Part shown: piece after piece, positions 34,796-43,025 of the stretch
How positions within the stretch are numbered: the first letter of the stretch is position 1
Layout: each line of letters opens with the position of its first letter
Assembly (NCBI GenBank): GCA_903896595.1
Contig: CAITYL010000146.1
Span: forward strand, 1-56,724
Source: an uncultured Lentisphaerota bacterium
Lineage (GTDB): Bacteria > Verrucomicrobiota > Lentisphaeria > Oligosphaerales > CAITYL01
Length of the DNA: 56,724 bases
Direction of reading: 5' to 3'
The notes under the pieces: model-generated
Told to the model about the DNA's origin: nothing
The model's input: the letters and a program-made list of their open reading frames with translations, nothing else
The model's database searches: none
Program-made: the position numbers and the translations under genes

Positions 34796-34916
34796 TCACT
34801 GGTGTCAGGTTTCAGGTGTCAGGAAAGGAGGCTGAGGATTGAGACATCACGCGTCACGCATCACGTTTCACGATCTTTGCTGACACCTGAGACCTGGCAA
34901 CCTGTCACTCGACACC
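34796..34916. repeat. Iterated-word inverted repeat in the aroF 5' UTR
   Basis: The left arm TCACTGGTGTCAGGTTTCAG plus GTGTCAGG pairs with CTGACACCTGAGACCTGGCA plus ACCTGTCACTCGACACC. Between them lies ATCACGCGTCACGCATCACG plus TTTCACG, a word run that recurs inside a pseudopilin gene at 39206-39240. Any read-through transcript from the attenuator must cross this hairpin. Confidence 0.7.
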
Positions 34917-34928
34917 CGAATTCACACC

Positions 34929-34964
34929 ACAAAAAACGCGCCGCCGCATGTCGCGGGGCGCGTT
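34929..34964 (-). terminator. Aromatic attenuator terminator
   Basis: Stem AACGCGCC(CCGC) / (GCGG)GGCGCGTT with one bulged base, loop GACAT, then TTTTTTG on the minus strand. It lies 29 bp after the leader stop codon. Its 5' arm is exactly complementary over 12 nt to leader sequence at 35012-35023. Confidence 0.9.
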
Positions 34965-34992
34965 GCCTGGGTCCGGTTCCGGGTAAAACGAC

Positions 34993-35064
34993 TTACCCGA
35001 CGCCGGGGCTGACGCGCCCCGCGCAGGTAAAGTAAAACCAAAATTGACCGGACGGCAGGTTCAT
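34993..35064 (-). CDS. Aromatic amino acid leader peptide (Phe/Trp/Tyr)
   Basis: 23 codons with ATG at 35064 and TAA at 34993. Residues 8-12 are Phe-Trp-Phe-Tyr-Phe, a block unlikely by chance. GGGA lies 10 bases upstream as a weak Shine-Dalgarno. The codons for residues 14-18 contain CGCGGGGCGCGT, complementary to the 5' arm of the downstream terminator. Stalling on the aromatic block would leave that segment free to form an antiterminator; a ribosome reaching the stop codon would cover it and let the terminator form. No member of this peptide family is known to me. Confidence 0.88.
   Translation of the reverse strand: MNLPSGQFWFYFTCAGRVSPGVG
35012..35023 (-). promoter_or_regulatory. Antiterminator segment of the aromatic attenuator
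   Basis: Transcript sequence CGCGGGGCGCGT, perfectly complementary to ACGCGCCCCGCG (34952-34963), the 5' arm of the terminator. It falls about six bases after the last codon of the aromatic block. Confidence 0.8.
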
Positions 35065-35115
35065 ATTTAATTTATCCCGGCAAGGGGCGGTTTGAGCCCG
35101 CTTGCGGGACCAACT

Positions 35116-35145
35116 ACAGTATGACACACAAATCGCCTTTGACAA
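35116..35145 (-). promoter_or_regulatory. Predicted promoter of the aromatic leader
   Basis: On the minus strand TTGTCA (35140-35145), 18 bp, then TACTGT (35116-35121). Transcription would start about 45 bp before the leader ATG. The MITE-like element begins only 8 bp beyond the -35. Confidence 0.45.
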
Positions 35146-35152
35146 GCGCCGG

Positions 35153-35358
35153 TTGTTGGGAACCCCCTTTTGAGGAAAGGCGGTTCCCAAACCCTCCGTC
35201 AAACCTGTTTGTGCCTTTTGCGGATTTCGCAGGCAGCCCCAGCGGTCCCAATCGTGGCCTGTCGCCCGTGAGCTGCCTGCGAAATCCGCAAAACGAAACA
35301 AAAGTTTTAGGAAGGGGCTTGGGGAGCACCCTTTTTCAAAAGGGTGGCCCCAACAACC
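35153..35358 (+). mobile_element. MITE-like repeat family A, complete copy
   Basis: About 205 bp. The left end TTGTTGGGAACCCCCTTTTG plus AGGAAAGGCGGTTCCCAA pairs with the right end CTTGGGGAGCACCCTTTTTC plus AAAAGGGTGGCCCCAACAAC, forming imperfect terminal inverted repeats of about 38 bp. The middle holds a second inverted pair (GCGGATTTCGCAGGCAGC / GCTGCCTGCGAAATCCGC). No ORF. Partial copies lie at 6705-6857 and (inverted) 44761-44898. GCGCC occurs just outside both ends but is too short to call a target-site duplication. The element ends one base before the ppx ATG. Confidence 0.75.
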
Positions 35359-35359
35359 G

Positions 35360-36373
35360 ATGCGCCAAACCGCTTCAAAAACAGCTTCCGCCACTCCCGC
35401 CGTTGCGGCGTTGGACTTGGGCACCAACTCGTTTCTGTTGTTGTTGTTGCGCGAGACGGCTGGCGGCGCCTTGGAACGGGTGTCCGAACCGTGCCGCATC
35501 GTGCGCCTGGGCCAGGGCGTGGACCGCACCGGCCGGCTGGCCCCAGAAGCCATTGCCCGCGGCCTGCGGGCGATCCGGGAACTGCTGGCGGAAACCGCCT
35601 GGGCCGGCACCGCCGGGGTCGGCATCGCCGCTGCCACCAGCGCCGTGCGCGACGCCGCCAACCGCGATGAGTTTCTCGCGCCGTGCGCCGAACTCCTCGG
35701 CGGCCGCCCCGTCCTGCTCAGTGGCGATAACGAGGCGCGCACCGTCTTCACCGGCGCCAGTTCCGAACTGGCCCCCGGCCAGGCCGGCGTCTGCGTGGAC
35801 ATCGGCGGCGGCTCCACCGAGCTCGCCGCCGGTTTTCCCGGCGATTACCGGGCCGGCCTCAGCGTCAATGTCGGCTGTGTGCGCCTGGCGGAGCGCTTCG
35901 GCCTGGAGAACGCCGCCGCGCCGGATGCCGTGGCCACCGCCCGCGCCGCCATTACCGCCGCCCTGGCCCCCGCCTGCGCCCAGGTTCTGCGCACCGCGTT
36001 TGCGGACTCCGCAACCCGCGCCGTCACGGGGCCGGCGCCCGCCGTGTGGGCCACCGGCGGCACCGCCAACACCGCCGCCTCGGCGCTCACCGCCGGGGCC
36101 TGCCGCGGTGTCTTCGATCATCACACCCGCCTCAGTTTGAAAGATGTGGAGGCCGCCGCCCTGCGCCTGCTGACGTTGGACGCGGCGGAGCGCACCCGCC
36201 AGCCCGGCGTCCCCGCCGACCGCGCCGCCGTCCTGCCCACCGGCATGCTGATCCTGGCCGCCGCCCTGCGCCTGCTCGGCGCGAACGCCGCCACCGTCTC
36301 CACCCGCGGCCTGCGCTACGGCCTGGCCCTGCGCCTGCGCGCCGGCACCCTGCCCCCGGTCTGGCACTGGTAA
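35360..36373 (+). CDS. Ppx/GppA family phosphatase
   Basis: 337 aa. VAALDLGTNSFLLLLL is the actin-like phosphate-1 motif, GIAAATSAVRDAANRDEFL is the conserved ATSAxRDAxN segment, SGDNEARTVFTG the connecting motif, and CVDIGGGSTELA the phosphate-2 motif. The length fits the short exopolyphosphatase type lacking the C-terminal HD domain. It hydrolyses polyphosphate or pppGpp. The ATG directly abuts the MITE-like element, so the ribosome site (GGGTGG, about 14 bases away) and perhaps the promoter come from the repeat. Confidence 0.9.
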   Translation: MRQTASKTASATPAVAALDLGTNSFLLLLLRETAGGALERVSEPCRIVRLGQGVDRTGRLAPEAIARGLRAIRELLAETAWAGTAGVGIAAATSAVRDAANRDEFLAPCAELLGGRPVLLSGDNEARTVFTGASSELAPGQAGVCVDIGGGSTELAAGFPGDYRAGLSVNVGCVRLAERFGLENAAAPDAVATARAAITAALAPACAQVLRTAFADSATRAVTGPAPAVWATGGTANTAASALTAGACRGVFDHHTRLSLKDVEAAALRLLTLDAAERTRQPGVPADRAAVLPTGMLILAAALRLLGANAATVSTRGLRYGLALRLRAGTLPPVWHW

Positions 36374-36479
36374 CTCCGCCGGCGGGTTCAAAACGGCGGA
36401 AAAAGCAAGGGAAGCGGGGAAGGGAAAACCTTTTGAGGAAAGGTTATTCCCTTCCCCGCGCCCCATCCTTTTCCAAACC

Positions 36480-36760
36480 TGTGAGGTGTTTTCAAAAGTC
36501 GCCAGAATTAAAGATCCAGTAGTCCGACGTCGTATCTTCGGCAGCGCTGAAGGCGCAGGGCCAACGTAGCCCAGTGCATGCGCCCTGGGGTGTAAAAAAC
36601 GATAACCGTTCAACCCTGAAGGGGTTGTACAACCAGGCACGATGAGCAAGGCCTTCCGCCTTGAACTGTTTTTTATCCAATTCCAGGGGCGTTGCCCCTG
36701 GCTACGATGCCGGTGCGCCTTCAGCGCGCCAAAATCAAGACTTTTGAAAACAGCTCCTGT
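36480..36760. repeat. Nested 280-bp inverted repeat
   Basis: Arms pair in order: TTTTCAAAAGTC (36491) with GACTTTTGAAAA (36741); GCGCTGAAGGCGCA (36544) with TGCGCCTTCAGCGC (36714); GTAGCCCAGT...CCCTGG with CCAGGGGC...GGCTAC; GTAAAAAACGATAAC with the TTGAACTGTTTTTTATCC region. The centre has a small CAACCCTGAAGGGGTTG hairpin. Such nested structures are common in environmental PVC genomes, but their role is unknown. Confidence 0.75.
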
Positions 36761-36773
36761 TTTAAATGTCTTC

Positions 36774-36837
36774 ACCGGTTCCGGCCGCGGCCGGAACCTT
36801 TTGAGTGGCGGTGGCTCGACACCGCTTTCATACTGCA
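36774..36837 (+). repeat. Dispersed repeat family B, copy 3
   Basis: ACCGGTTCCGGCCGCGGCCG, then GAACCTTTTGAGTGGCGGTG and GCTCGACACCGCTTTCATAC; same orientation and almost identical to 216-279. Confidence 0.85.
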
Positions 36838-37174
36838 TTTTTTGAAACCGCGTTCCAATACCGTATAAAAGCGCCGTCAAGCCGGCGACACTCTAAGATG
36901 AGTTTCGCCACTCTCCGGTCTCGCGAGTCTCTCAAGTCCCTCGCGTCCTCCCCGTTGCAGGCCATTTCGGATAAGTTCAATCCTCGGAGCGTTGCGGTCA
37001 ACAATGTCGCGCCGAGCTGGGGCTCAGCGTTCCCAGGCGAGCACAGTCAGTGCTTGTGTAAGGGGATGTTCTTTCTCCCGCGCCACAGCCGCCCATTTTT
37101 TATTGCCCGCCGATTTGCATTTCTTTACGTTAAGAATATAGTGTTTGCCAGTGAGCCTCAAAAGGACGCAAACC

Positions 37175-38176
37175 ATGGTCTCGGTCGTTGATGTCGCCAA
37201 AGCCGCCGGGCTCTCCGCCGGCACCGTTTCCCAGATCCTGAACTGCCAGGACGCGCGCTACAGCCCGCGCACCCGGCAGCGGGTCCAGGACGTGGCGCGG
37301 CACCTGGGCTACCAGCCAAACCGCATGGCCCAGAAACTGGTCACCCAGACCAGCCGCACCATTGGCGTGTTGTTCCAGGACTTGACCTATTCGTCGGCCA
37401 ATGAAATGTTGCTGGGCATGCTGCCGGTGTTCCAAAAGGCCGGCTATGACCATGAAATCAGTGTCAGTTTTTGGGACTTGGATTTGGAACGACGCGACGT
37501 CGAGGCCGCCCGGCAACTGCGCCTGGACGGCTTGATCGCCGTACCGCTGCCCGGCCCCGGCGCGGCTTATGCGGAGGCCATCGCCAATGGCATGCCGGTG
37601 GTCTTTGTTTCCGATCATCTGGCGGCAATTCCGGCCGACAGCGTTTGCGTTGACGGCGCCGATGCCGCCTGCCGGGTCACCCGGCACCTGCTGGAACGGG
37701 GTCATCGCCGCATCGCCTACCTGGGCGTAAAAAGCGAGTCCCTGCAATTGCTCGACCGGCATAGCGGATTCCGGCGTGCCATGGCCGAAGCCAATTTACC
37801 AGTGCCGAAGGAGTATGAGTTATGGGGCAAGGTCAACAACATTCCCAGCATCGAGAAACGGGTGCAACAGTTTCTGAAGTTGCCGGTACCGCCGACCGCC
37901 ATTGTCGCCGTCTCGGATCCGGTGGCCACCCAGGGCTTGGGCATGCTGCACCGGCAGGGGGCCGCCGGCCAGATCGCGCTGGCGGGAATTGGCGATGTTC
38001 CGATGTCCGACCATGACTGCATCAGCCTGACCACGGTCAGCGAACCGGTCCGGGAGATGGGCCGGCGCGCGGCGGAACGGATACTGGAACGCTTGAACCA
38101 CCACGAACTGGCGCCGGCCCCGATCCGCCTGCGCGGCAAGTTGATCGTCCGTGATTCCACTCCTGTGCCCCAATAA
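37175..38176 (+). CDS. LacI family transcriptional regulator
   Basis: 333 aa from ATG 37175 (AAAGGA upstream; the open frame back to 37145 begins with TTG). HTH: SVVDVAKAAGLSAGTVSQILN; hinge: LGYQPNRMAQKLVTQTS. The effector domain has RTIGVLFQDLTYSS, LDGLIAVPLPG, RRIAYLGV and TIVAVSDPVA-like segments (ptAIVAVSDPVATQGLGML). I did not find a matching palindrome near it or the downstream PEP-CTERM gene. It starts the plus-strand cluster PEP-CTERM, pseudopilin, sialidase-like hydrolase. Confidence 0.92.
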   Translation: MVSVVDVAKAAGLSAGTVSQILNCQDARYSPRTRQRVQDVARHLGYQPNRMAQKLVTQTSRTIGVLFQDLTYSSANEMLLGMLPVFQKAGYDHEISVSFWDLDLERRDVEAARQLRLDGLIAVPLPGPGAAYAEAIANGMPVVFVSDHLAAIPADSVCVDGADAACRVTRHLLERGHRRIAYLGVKSESLQLLDRHSGFRRAMAEANLPVPKEYELWGKVNNIPSIEKRVQQFLKLPVPPTAIVAVSDPVATQGLGMLHRQGAAGQIALAGIGDVPMSDHDCISLTTVSEPVREMGRRAAERILERLNHHELAPAPIRLRGKLIVRDSTPVPQ

Positions 38177-38355
38177 TGTCATAAGGTTATTGCAAAGACC
38201 GCTGCACCTGAAAGGAGGGCAACAAGGTTAAGAGTTCTAGTCCTCTGTTAGCAGGATCAACCCGCTCTCGAAGGAAGGTGACGATCCACCCCGTTCCCGT
38301 TCTCTTCCTCGTCCGTAGCAAGTTCAACACTGGTTCAACGAAAGGAACCACTTCC

Positions 38356-39063
38356 ATGCAAGCATCGACCAAGTTCATCCTCCTCAGTTTCCTCGTGGTG
38401 GCCGTCTCCGCCAAGGCCGCCGTCGTCTACACTCCCAACGTTGCAGCAAACTGGTCAAGCACCGACAGTTTGCAGGGGATTTATGCCAAGATGTCAGGTT
38501 CTCTTGGCGTGTGGACGCCGAACAACGGTTCGGGCAGTGGCTACTTCGGCAATGGTACCGATGTCTCCAATTTTACCGATGCGACGTCACCCACGGCACC
38601 GATCGAGGTGATCTGGGCTGGAGATACGAATGTTAGCTGGGACTTTAACGTCTCCTCCCTCGCCGGACCGGCCGCAACCAGGCAACTCGATTCATTGACG
38701 ATCTGGCAGATGAATTGGGGCGCTCCCAGGACCGGGGCCAATTTCGAACTGTTCAAATCCCTCGATGGAAGCGCATGGACGGCCATCACGGGAGCAACTG
38801 CGTTCTACAATAACACGAGCCCGGTCGCTTCAACCTACGATGAAAACGGCGCTCTCCTGGAGGGTAGCTACAACAAGATCACGTTCACGTTTAACCCCAA
38901 TGAAGTGACGAATTTCCAGTATCTGCGGGTTGGGGACAATACCTTCGGTGGAGTCAGCGTTCCGATCGGCGAGATTGATGCTAATATCACGGTTGTGCCG
39001 GAACCCGCGAGCCTGGCCCTGCTCGGCTTGGCTTCCGTCGCACTGCTACGTCGCCGCCGCTAA
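38356..39063 (+). CDS. PEP-CTERM sorting-domain exported protein
   Basis: 235 aa from ATG 38356 (AAAGGAA upstream). Signal peptide: [17 protein letters not shown]. The C-terminus [22 protein letters not shown] is a textbook PEP-CTERM signal: PEP motif, hydrophobic helix and a basic tail, directing processing by an exosortase. The middle 190 residues form a beta-rich, Ser/Thr/Asn-rich domain ([29 protein letters not shown]) that resembles a discoidin-like sugar-binding module. Probably retained at the cell surface or in exopolysaccharide. Confidence 0.88.
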   Translation: MQASTKFILLSFLVVAVSAKAAVVYTPNVAANWSSTDSLQGIYAKMSGSLGVWTPNNGSGSGYFGNGTDVSNFTDATSPTAPIEVIWAGDTNVSWDFNVSSLAGPAATRQLDSLTIWQMNWGAPRTGANFELFKSLDGSAWTAITGATAFYNNTSPVASTYDENGALLEGSYNKITFTFNPNEVTNFQYLRVGDNTFGGVSVPIGEIDANITVVPEPASLALLGLASVALLRRRR

Positions 39064-39090
39064 CGCCCCCCCCGCCGCCCAGGCGAGGCT

Positions 39091-39157
39091 TGGCCAATCT
39101 GAGTGGTCTGATCTGTCCGACCTGTCTGACCGGTCGGACGGGTCAGACGATTGGCCC
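39091..39157. repeat. Iterated-word inverted repeat (GTCTGA/GTCCGA arms)
   Basis: TGGCCAATCTGAGTGGTCTG plus ATCTGTCCGACC pairs with GGTCGGACGGGTCAGACGAT plus TGGCC. The arms are made of repeats of about 8 bases (GTCTGAT, GTCCGACC, GTCTGACC). May double as the terminator for the PEP-CTERM gene. Confidence 0.7.
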
Positions 39158-39181
39158 CCAGCGACTGGAGTTGCCTGCCCC

Positions 39182-39922
39182 ATGAAAACCGCCCCTCCAC
39201 CCCTGTCACGCATCACGCATCACGCATCACGTTTCACGTTAATCGAACTGTTGGTGGTGATTGCGATCATCGCGATTTTAGCGGCGCTACTGCTTCCCGC
39301 TCTGAGCAAAGCCAAGGAAACCGCCAAAAAAGCTTCATGCGCTGGCAACCTCAAACAGCTGGCTATAATTGCTCTCATGTATACCGGCGATGATTCCAGA
39401 GGGGTCTTCCCAACGGGGACATATTATTTCTCGGCATTCGGCGGTACAGATCAGTACGAAGACTTGAAGTCGTCTCTGGGTGTCGACAATAAACTTGTTT
39501 TCTGTCCTTCTCAACAAGGAGTCAACCATGAACCTTATCCGGTTTTTAACTGGGGAGGAGGATTGTTCCAATGGTCCAGCGGCTCGTATATGTATCTGGG
39601 GGGGATGAGCCATACGACTACATTATGGTTGCACAACTACACCAATGACGACACTCGGGACAATCATCCAATCCCCTATTCCATCAGCACATGCAACTCA
39701 CCGACTAGTTCCCCGTTGTTCATTGATTGGGGTTGGGACGGAGTTTCCCTGCTCAACCCATACGGGTCTTCATTTCTTGCAAATCACACACGCTCTGGAA
39801 GTTTAATGTTCGCAGGGGAAAATGCCGCTTATGCAGATGGACATGTCACATGGATCAACCGCGACGAACTCATCAATAGAAACAGGGGAATCTACAATTA
39901 CTTCAAATGGATTTATTATTGA
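39182..39922 (+). CDS. Type II secretion pseudopilin-like protein
   Basis: 246 aa from ATG 39182. The leader is SRITHHASR followed by [24 protein letters not shown], the prepilin signal. The pre-cleavage residues are encoded by the repeat run TCACGCATCACGCATCACGC plus ATCACGTTTCACG (39206-39238), which also occurs as non-coding sequence at about 34847-34873. The helix is followed by the usual [19 protein letters not shown]. The C-terminus ([18 protein letters not shown]) has a DG-H end like the H-X9-DG group, although the His-to-DG spacing is longer. It ends one base before the start of the hydrolase gene. Confidence 0.88.
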   Translation: MKTAPPPLSRITHHASRFTLIELLVVIAIIAILAALLLPALSKAKETAKKASCAGNLKQLAIIALMYTGDDSRGVFPTGTYYFSAFGGTDQYEDLKSSLGVDNKLVFCPSQQGVNHEPYPVFNWGGGLFQWSSGSYMYLGGMSHTTTLWLHNYTNDDTRDNHPIPYSISTCNSPTSSPLFIDWGWDGVSLLNPYGSSFLANHTRSGSLMFAGENAAYADGHVTWINRDELINRNRGIYNYFKWIYY

Positions 39923-39923
39923 T

Positions 39924-42851
39924 ATGAACATAACAAGATTTATTCCCCACCGGCAGCCTGTGTTCGCCCGCCTTTGCTTTCGCCCGCTTCTGCTGACGTT
40001 GGCCGCCGGGGTCTTGGCCCTGATTCCTACCGCCGGGGCGGCTCGGTTAGTCAGCGGCACGGACGCGGGCGTGCGCGCCACCACCCTGGCGACGTCCGCC
40101 GCCGGATCGGAAGTCGTGGTTTTCTGGGAAAGCACGCAATTCGCGAATCACGAGCATCTTCGTTTTAACCGATCTGGAGACGGTGGCGAGACTTGGCGCG
40201 TCAAACCGTTCGACTTTCCGTTTAATGTCGTCAACGGCTGGACATCGGATTACTTGCCCAAAGCCGTTTTTGACCAGGGAGGAGGCTTGCATCTGCTCTG
40301 GTCCCAGCGCAACGACACGGAGGGACCCGGTTATGTACGCTCCACGGATGTGGGCGACACCTGGACTAAAAAAGTGACGCTGGGCGGCGGCACGCTACCG
40401 CGCAAATTGGGCCTGGGGTTGGTGGTCGGAGAGAGCGGTAAGGAGATATGGGCGTTCTACCAAGATTATAGGTGGCACGGGTATGCCTGTCAATCCGCCG
40501 ATGATGGCCAGTCTTGGACGGTCGTCAAGGATCTCGATGGCGGGCTCGGCACGGATCCGACCCAAAGTTTTTGCTCCAGTGCTGCCGGTCAAGGCACGCG
40601 GCGCTACGTCCTGCGCCAGAGTGCTGGCGTGCTGAACGTGCTGTGCTTTGACGGGAACGCCGTGACGTTGATGACGCCCCTGGCCGCCGCCGGGCCGTTG
40701 TCGCTCGCGGCAACCCACACGATGGGGTTGGATGCCAAGGGGCGGGTGTTCATCGTGTTTGGCACAGCGGGCCGCGTTTATCTGATGCGTTCCGACGATC
40801 ACGGCGCGACCTTCGGCATGAAACGTGAAGTGGCGCCCGCTCAGCCGAAGGGACAGCTTCTACCGGTGCTGGCGCTATTGCCCGATGACCAGGTGGTGGT
40901 GGCCTGGCAACAGCAAACGGGCGAGAAATCCCAAATCCACGTTGCCCGCTCGACCGATGCGGGCGAAACCTTCGCCCCCAGCGTCACCGTGTCGCCCAGC
41001 GACGGCACGCAAAGCGCGCCAGACATGGTCGCCGCCGGCAAAACGGTTTACTTCAGCTACACCGAGAACGGCCAGGCGTACGTCGAGCGTCAGCCCGAAC
41101 TTCCGGCGGCGGCGACCGGAAACACGCCCAAACGGGAAGCCAAAAACCTTTTTCTAAATCCAGGTTTTGAGGATTTTACGACGGCTGCACCGCTCGCCGC
41201 CGCCGACACGTCGTGGGGGAACCCGCAGCAAAAGATCGAAGCCACCTCGTCCGGCACTGTTCCCCAAGGTTGGACGGTCTCCTCCTGGAACCAGGAGTTT
41301 ATGCGTGAGCGTTTTGGCCAAGGTCGGCCCGGACGTGACGGTCGCGGTTCCTGCCTGGAGATGCAGCCAACGCAAGATGGCTCCACCGCCGGCGTGGTCA
41401 ACTTTGTTTCGCGCCCCATGGCGATCCTTCCGGACCGCGATTATTTTTTCCGCGGTTATTATGCGTCCACTTGCGAGCGGCTCGTACTCCGTGGCGAATG
41501 GCTGAATGCACAGGAAAAGGTATTGAGTTCCTTTGCCATCCGCCTGCCAGACACCCAGGACGAATGGATTCATTTCTTCAAAGCACTGTCCAGCCCGATG
41601 CGGGCCACGCAAGTGCGGTGGACGATTGAAAAAAAGTGGCAACAAGGGCGGGTGCGCTTCGATGATTTCTCCCTGCGCGAGGGAACCGTGGCCGACTACG
41701 CCAGCGAATTCCCGCTGCCGGTTATTTCCGCTCAGCCGTGGTTCCCGATTTATGGCTGGCTTTCCCCCGATAACTGGGCGCAATTCGGCGCCCATGAGCC
41801 GTTTAACCGCGACGAGTATCATCTGGATTACGCCTTGGCCAATTTTACCGTAGGATCCCAACCGAAGTTCGGACTGCGCTATCACACGGGTCCGCCGTCA
41901 ACGGCAACAAGCGTCACAGAAATGGAGAAAAATCCGGCGCTATGGTCCTATCACGGCGGCGATGAACCAATGGATCCGAAGTTTCCAGAATTGGCAAAAA
42001 TCGCGCAATCGTTACGGGAACGGGGCGCGAACAAGCCCTATTGGGTCAACTTGCTCCCCACCTATGGCTTTCCGTCCTATGAAGCCTACGAAAAGCATGT
42101 GCGCAATTACATGGACACCGTGCCGACCAAACTCGTCACCTACGATCATTACGCCATTCAACAAAACGGGCCGACAACGTTTACCTGCCGCCGCGACTTC
42201 TTTGCCAACCTGGAAATCTTCCGCCGCCTGGCCTTGGAACGGGGGATTGACTGGGGCATCATCGTTCAGTTGGGGGCTTGGGGCGGCCAGCCCAGCCCGA
42301 ATGAAAATGGACTCCGCTGGCAGGCGTTCAATTCACTTGCGTATGGTGCCCGCTCACTCGGGTGGTTCTGTTACTTGACGGAGTTCGAGTATGGCGGCAT
42401 GAATTGGCGCGATAATGTGATTGATCGGGACGGTTTTCGCACCAACAACTACACCAAGATCCGCCGGCTCAATGCGAAAATCTTGCAGCTTGGGAAGACT
42501 CTAATTGGCCTGCGCTCCACCGGGGTCTATCACACCGCGCCCCTGCCGGAGCTGACGCAGGGGCTGGCCGGCGCCAAGTTGATTTCGGGCATCACGGGTG
42601 GCGCCTTCGTCCTCGGGGAATTCACCAATACCAAGAACGAGCGGTATTTTATGATCGTCAACCGCGATCTCAACGCCCCCGCCACGGCCATCCTGGAATG
42701 GCAATCCACGCCGCGAAAACTTGAGGAGATCAGCCCGCAAACCGGGGCGTTGATTCCCGCCGAAGGCTTCGTGCCCACGGCCAAAACGTGGGTGGTCGCC
42801 CTCGTGCCCGGAGAGGGGCGACTATATCGCGTCACCGTGGAGGGACGGTGA
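39924..42851 (+). CDS. Secreted multidomain hydrolase (sialidase-like propeller plus barrel)
   Basis: 975 aa from ATG 39924, one base after the pseudopilin stop. Signal peptide: PLLLTLAAGVLALIPTAGA. Residues about 40-405 have BNR/sialidase-type repeats with SxDxGxTW patterns (SGDGGETW, STDVGDTW, SADDGQSW, SDDHGATF, STDAGETF). Residues about 415-590 look like a CBM4/9-type jelly roll (LFLNPGFEDF ... ISLREG-like end). Residues about 600-975 form a TIM-barrel glycosidase-like domain (YHGGDEPMDPKF, KLVTYDHYAIQ, WGIIVQLGAWGGQ). I cannot give the substrate. The Asp box repeats are clear; catalytic sialidase residues are not. Confidence 0.7.
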   Translation: MNITRFIPHRQPVFARLCFRPLLLTLAAGVLALIPTAGAARLVSGTDAGVRATTLATSAAGSEVVVFWESTQFANHEHLRFNRSGDGGETWRVKPFDFPFNVVNGWTSDYLPKAVFDQGGGLHLLWSQRNDTEGPGYVRSTDVGDTWTKKVTLGGGTLPRKLGLGLVVGESGKEIWAFYQDYRWHGYACQSADDGQSWTVVKDLDGGLGTDPTQSFCSSAAGQGTRRYVLRQSAGVLNVLCFDGNAVTLMTPLAAAGPLSLAATHTMGLDAKGRVFIVFGTAGRVYLMRSDDHGATFGMKREVAPAQPKGQLLPVLALLPDDQVVVAWQQQTGEKSQIHVARSTDAGETFAPSVTVSPSDGTQSAPDMVAAGKTVYFSYTENGQAYVERQPELPAAATGNTPKREAKNLFLNPGFEDFTTAAPLAAADTSWGNPQQKIEATSSGTVPQGWTVSSWNQEFMRERFGQGRPGRDGRGSCLEMQPTQDGSTAGVVNFVSRPMAILPDRDYFFRGYYASTCERLVLRGEWLNAQEKVLSSFAIRLPDTQDEWIHFFKALSSPMRATQVRWTIEKKWQQGRVRFDDFSLREGTVADYASEFPLPVISAQPWFPIYGWLSPDNWAQFGAHEPFNRDEYHLDYALANFTVGSQPKFGLRYHTGPPSTATSVTEMEKNPALWSYHGGDEPMDPKFPELAKIAQSLRERGANKPYWVNLLPTYGFPSYEAYEKHVRNYMDTVPTKLVTYDHYAIQQNGPTTFTCRRDFFANLEIFRRLALERGIDWGIIVQLGAWGGQPSPNENGLRWQAFNSLAYGARSLGWFCYLTEFEYGGMNWRDNVIDRDGFRTNNYTKIRRLNAKILQLGKTLIGLRSTGVYHTAPLPELTQGLAGAKLISGITGGAFVLGEFTNTKNERYFMIVNRDLNAPATAILEWQSTPRKLEEISPQTGALIPAEGFVPTAKTWVVALVPGEGRLYRVTVEGR

Positions 42852-43025
42852 TCTGGAGTCATTGGGGTTTTTCAGCAGAATCCACTCTTAATCCCAACGT
42901 GACCGGATTTTGGTCTGCCGCCCGGAGAAACGTCGCAAGCGCGAAGCTATCGCTTTGCCACTGGCCGCCCCATGAAATCAAAATTCCTCCATTGAACGAG
43001 CACACCGTGTCTGCTATCTTATGGG

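Larger units (their letters stand above)
36374..37174. other. 800-bp gap made largely of nested inverted repeats
   Basis: Holds the 280-bp palindromic structure at 36480-36760 and repeat family B copy 3 at 36774-36837. The remaining 36840-37174 shows no gene and forms the leader of the LacI gene (AAAGGA before its ATG). Confidence 0.6.

Noticed and set aside
34796-34916. T-box or riboswitch in the aroF 5' UTR
   Set aside because: No T-box sequence. The element is an iterated-word repeat found elsewhere, and the attenuator upstream explains regulation better.
34993-35817. 274-residue minus-strand frame containing the aromatic leader
   Set aside because: Only the last 23 codons look real; the upstream part is antisense of ppx and the MITE-like element.
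35375-36880. 501-residue minus-strand frame over ppx/gppA
   Set aside because: Gly/Ala/Gln-rich antisense shadow; the plus strand encodes a full Ppx/GppA protein.
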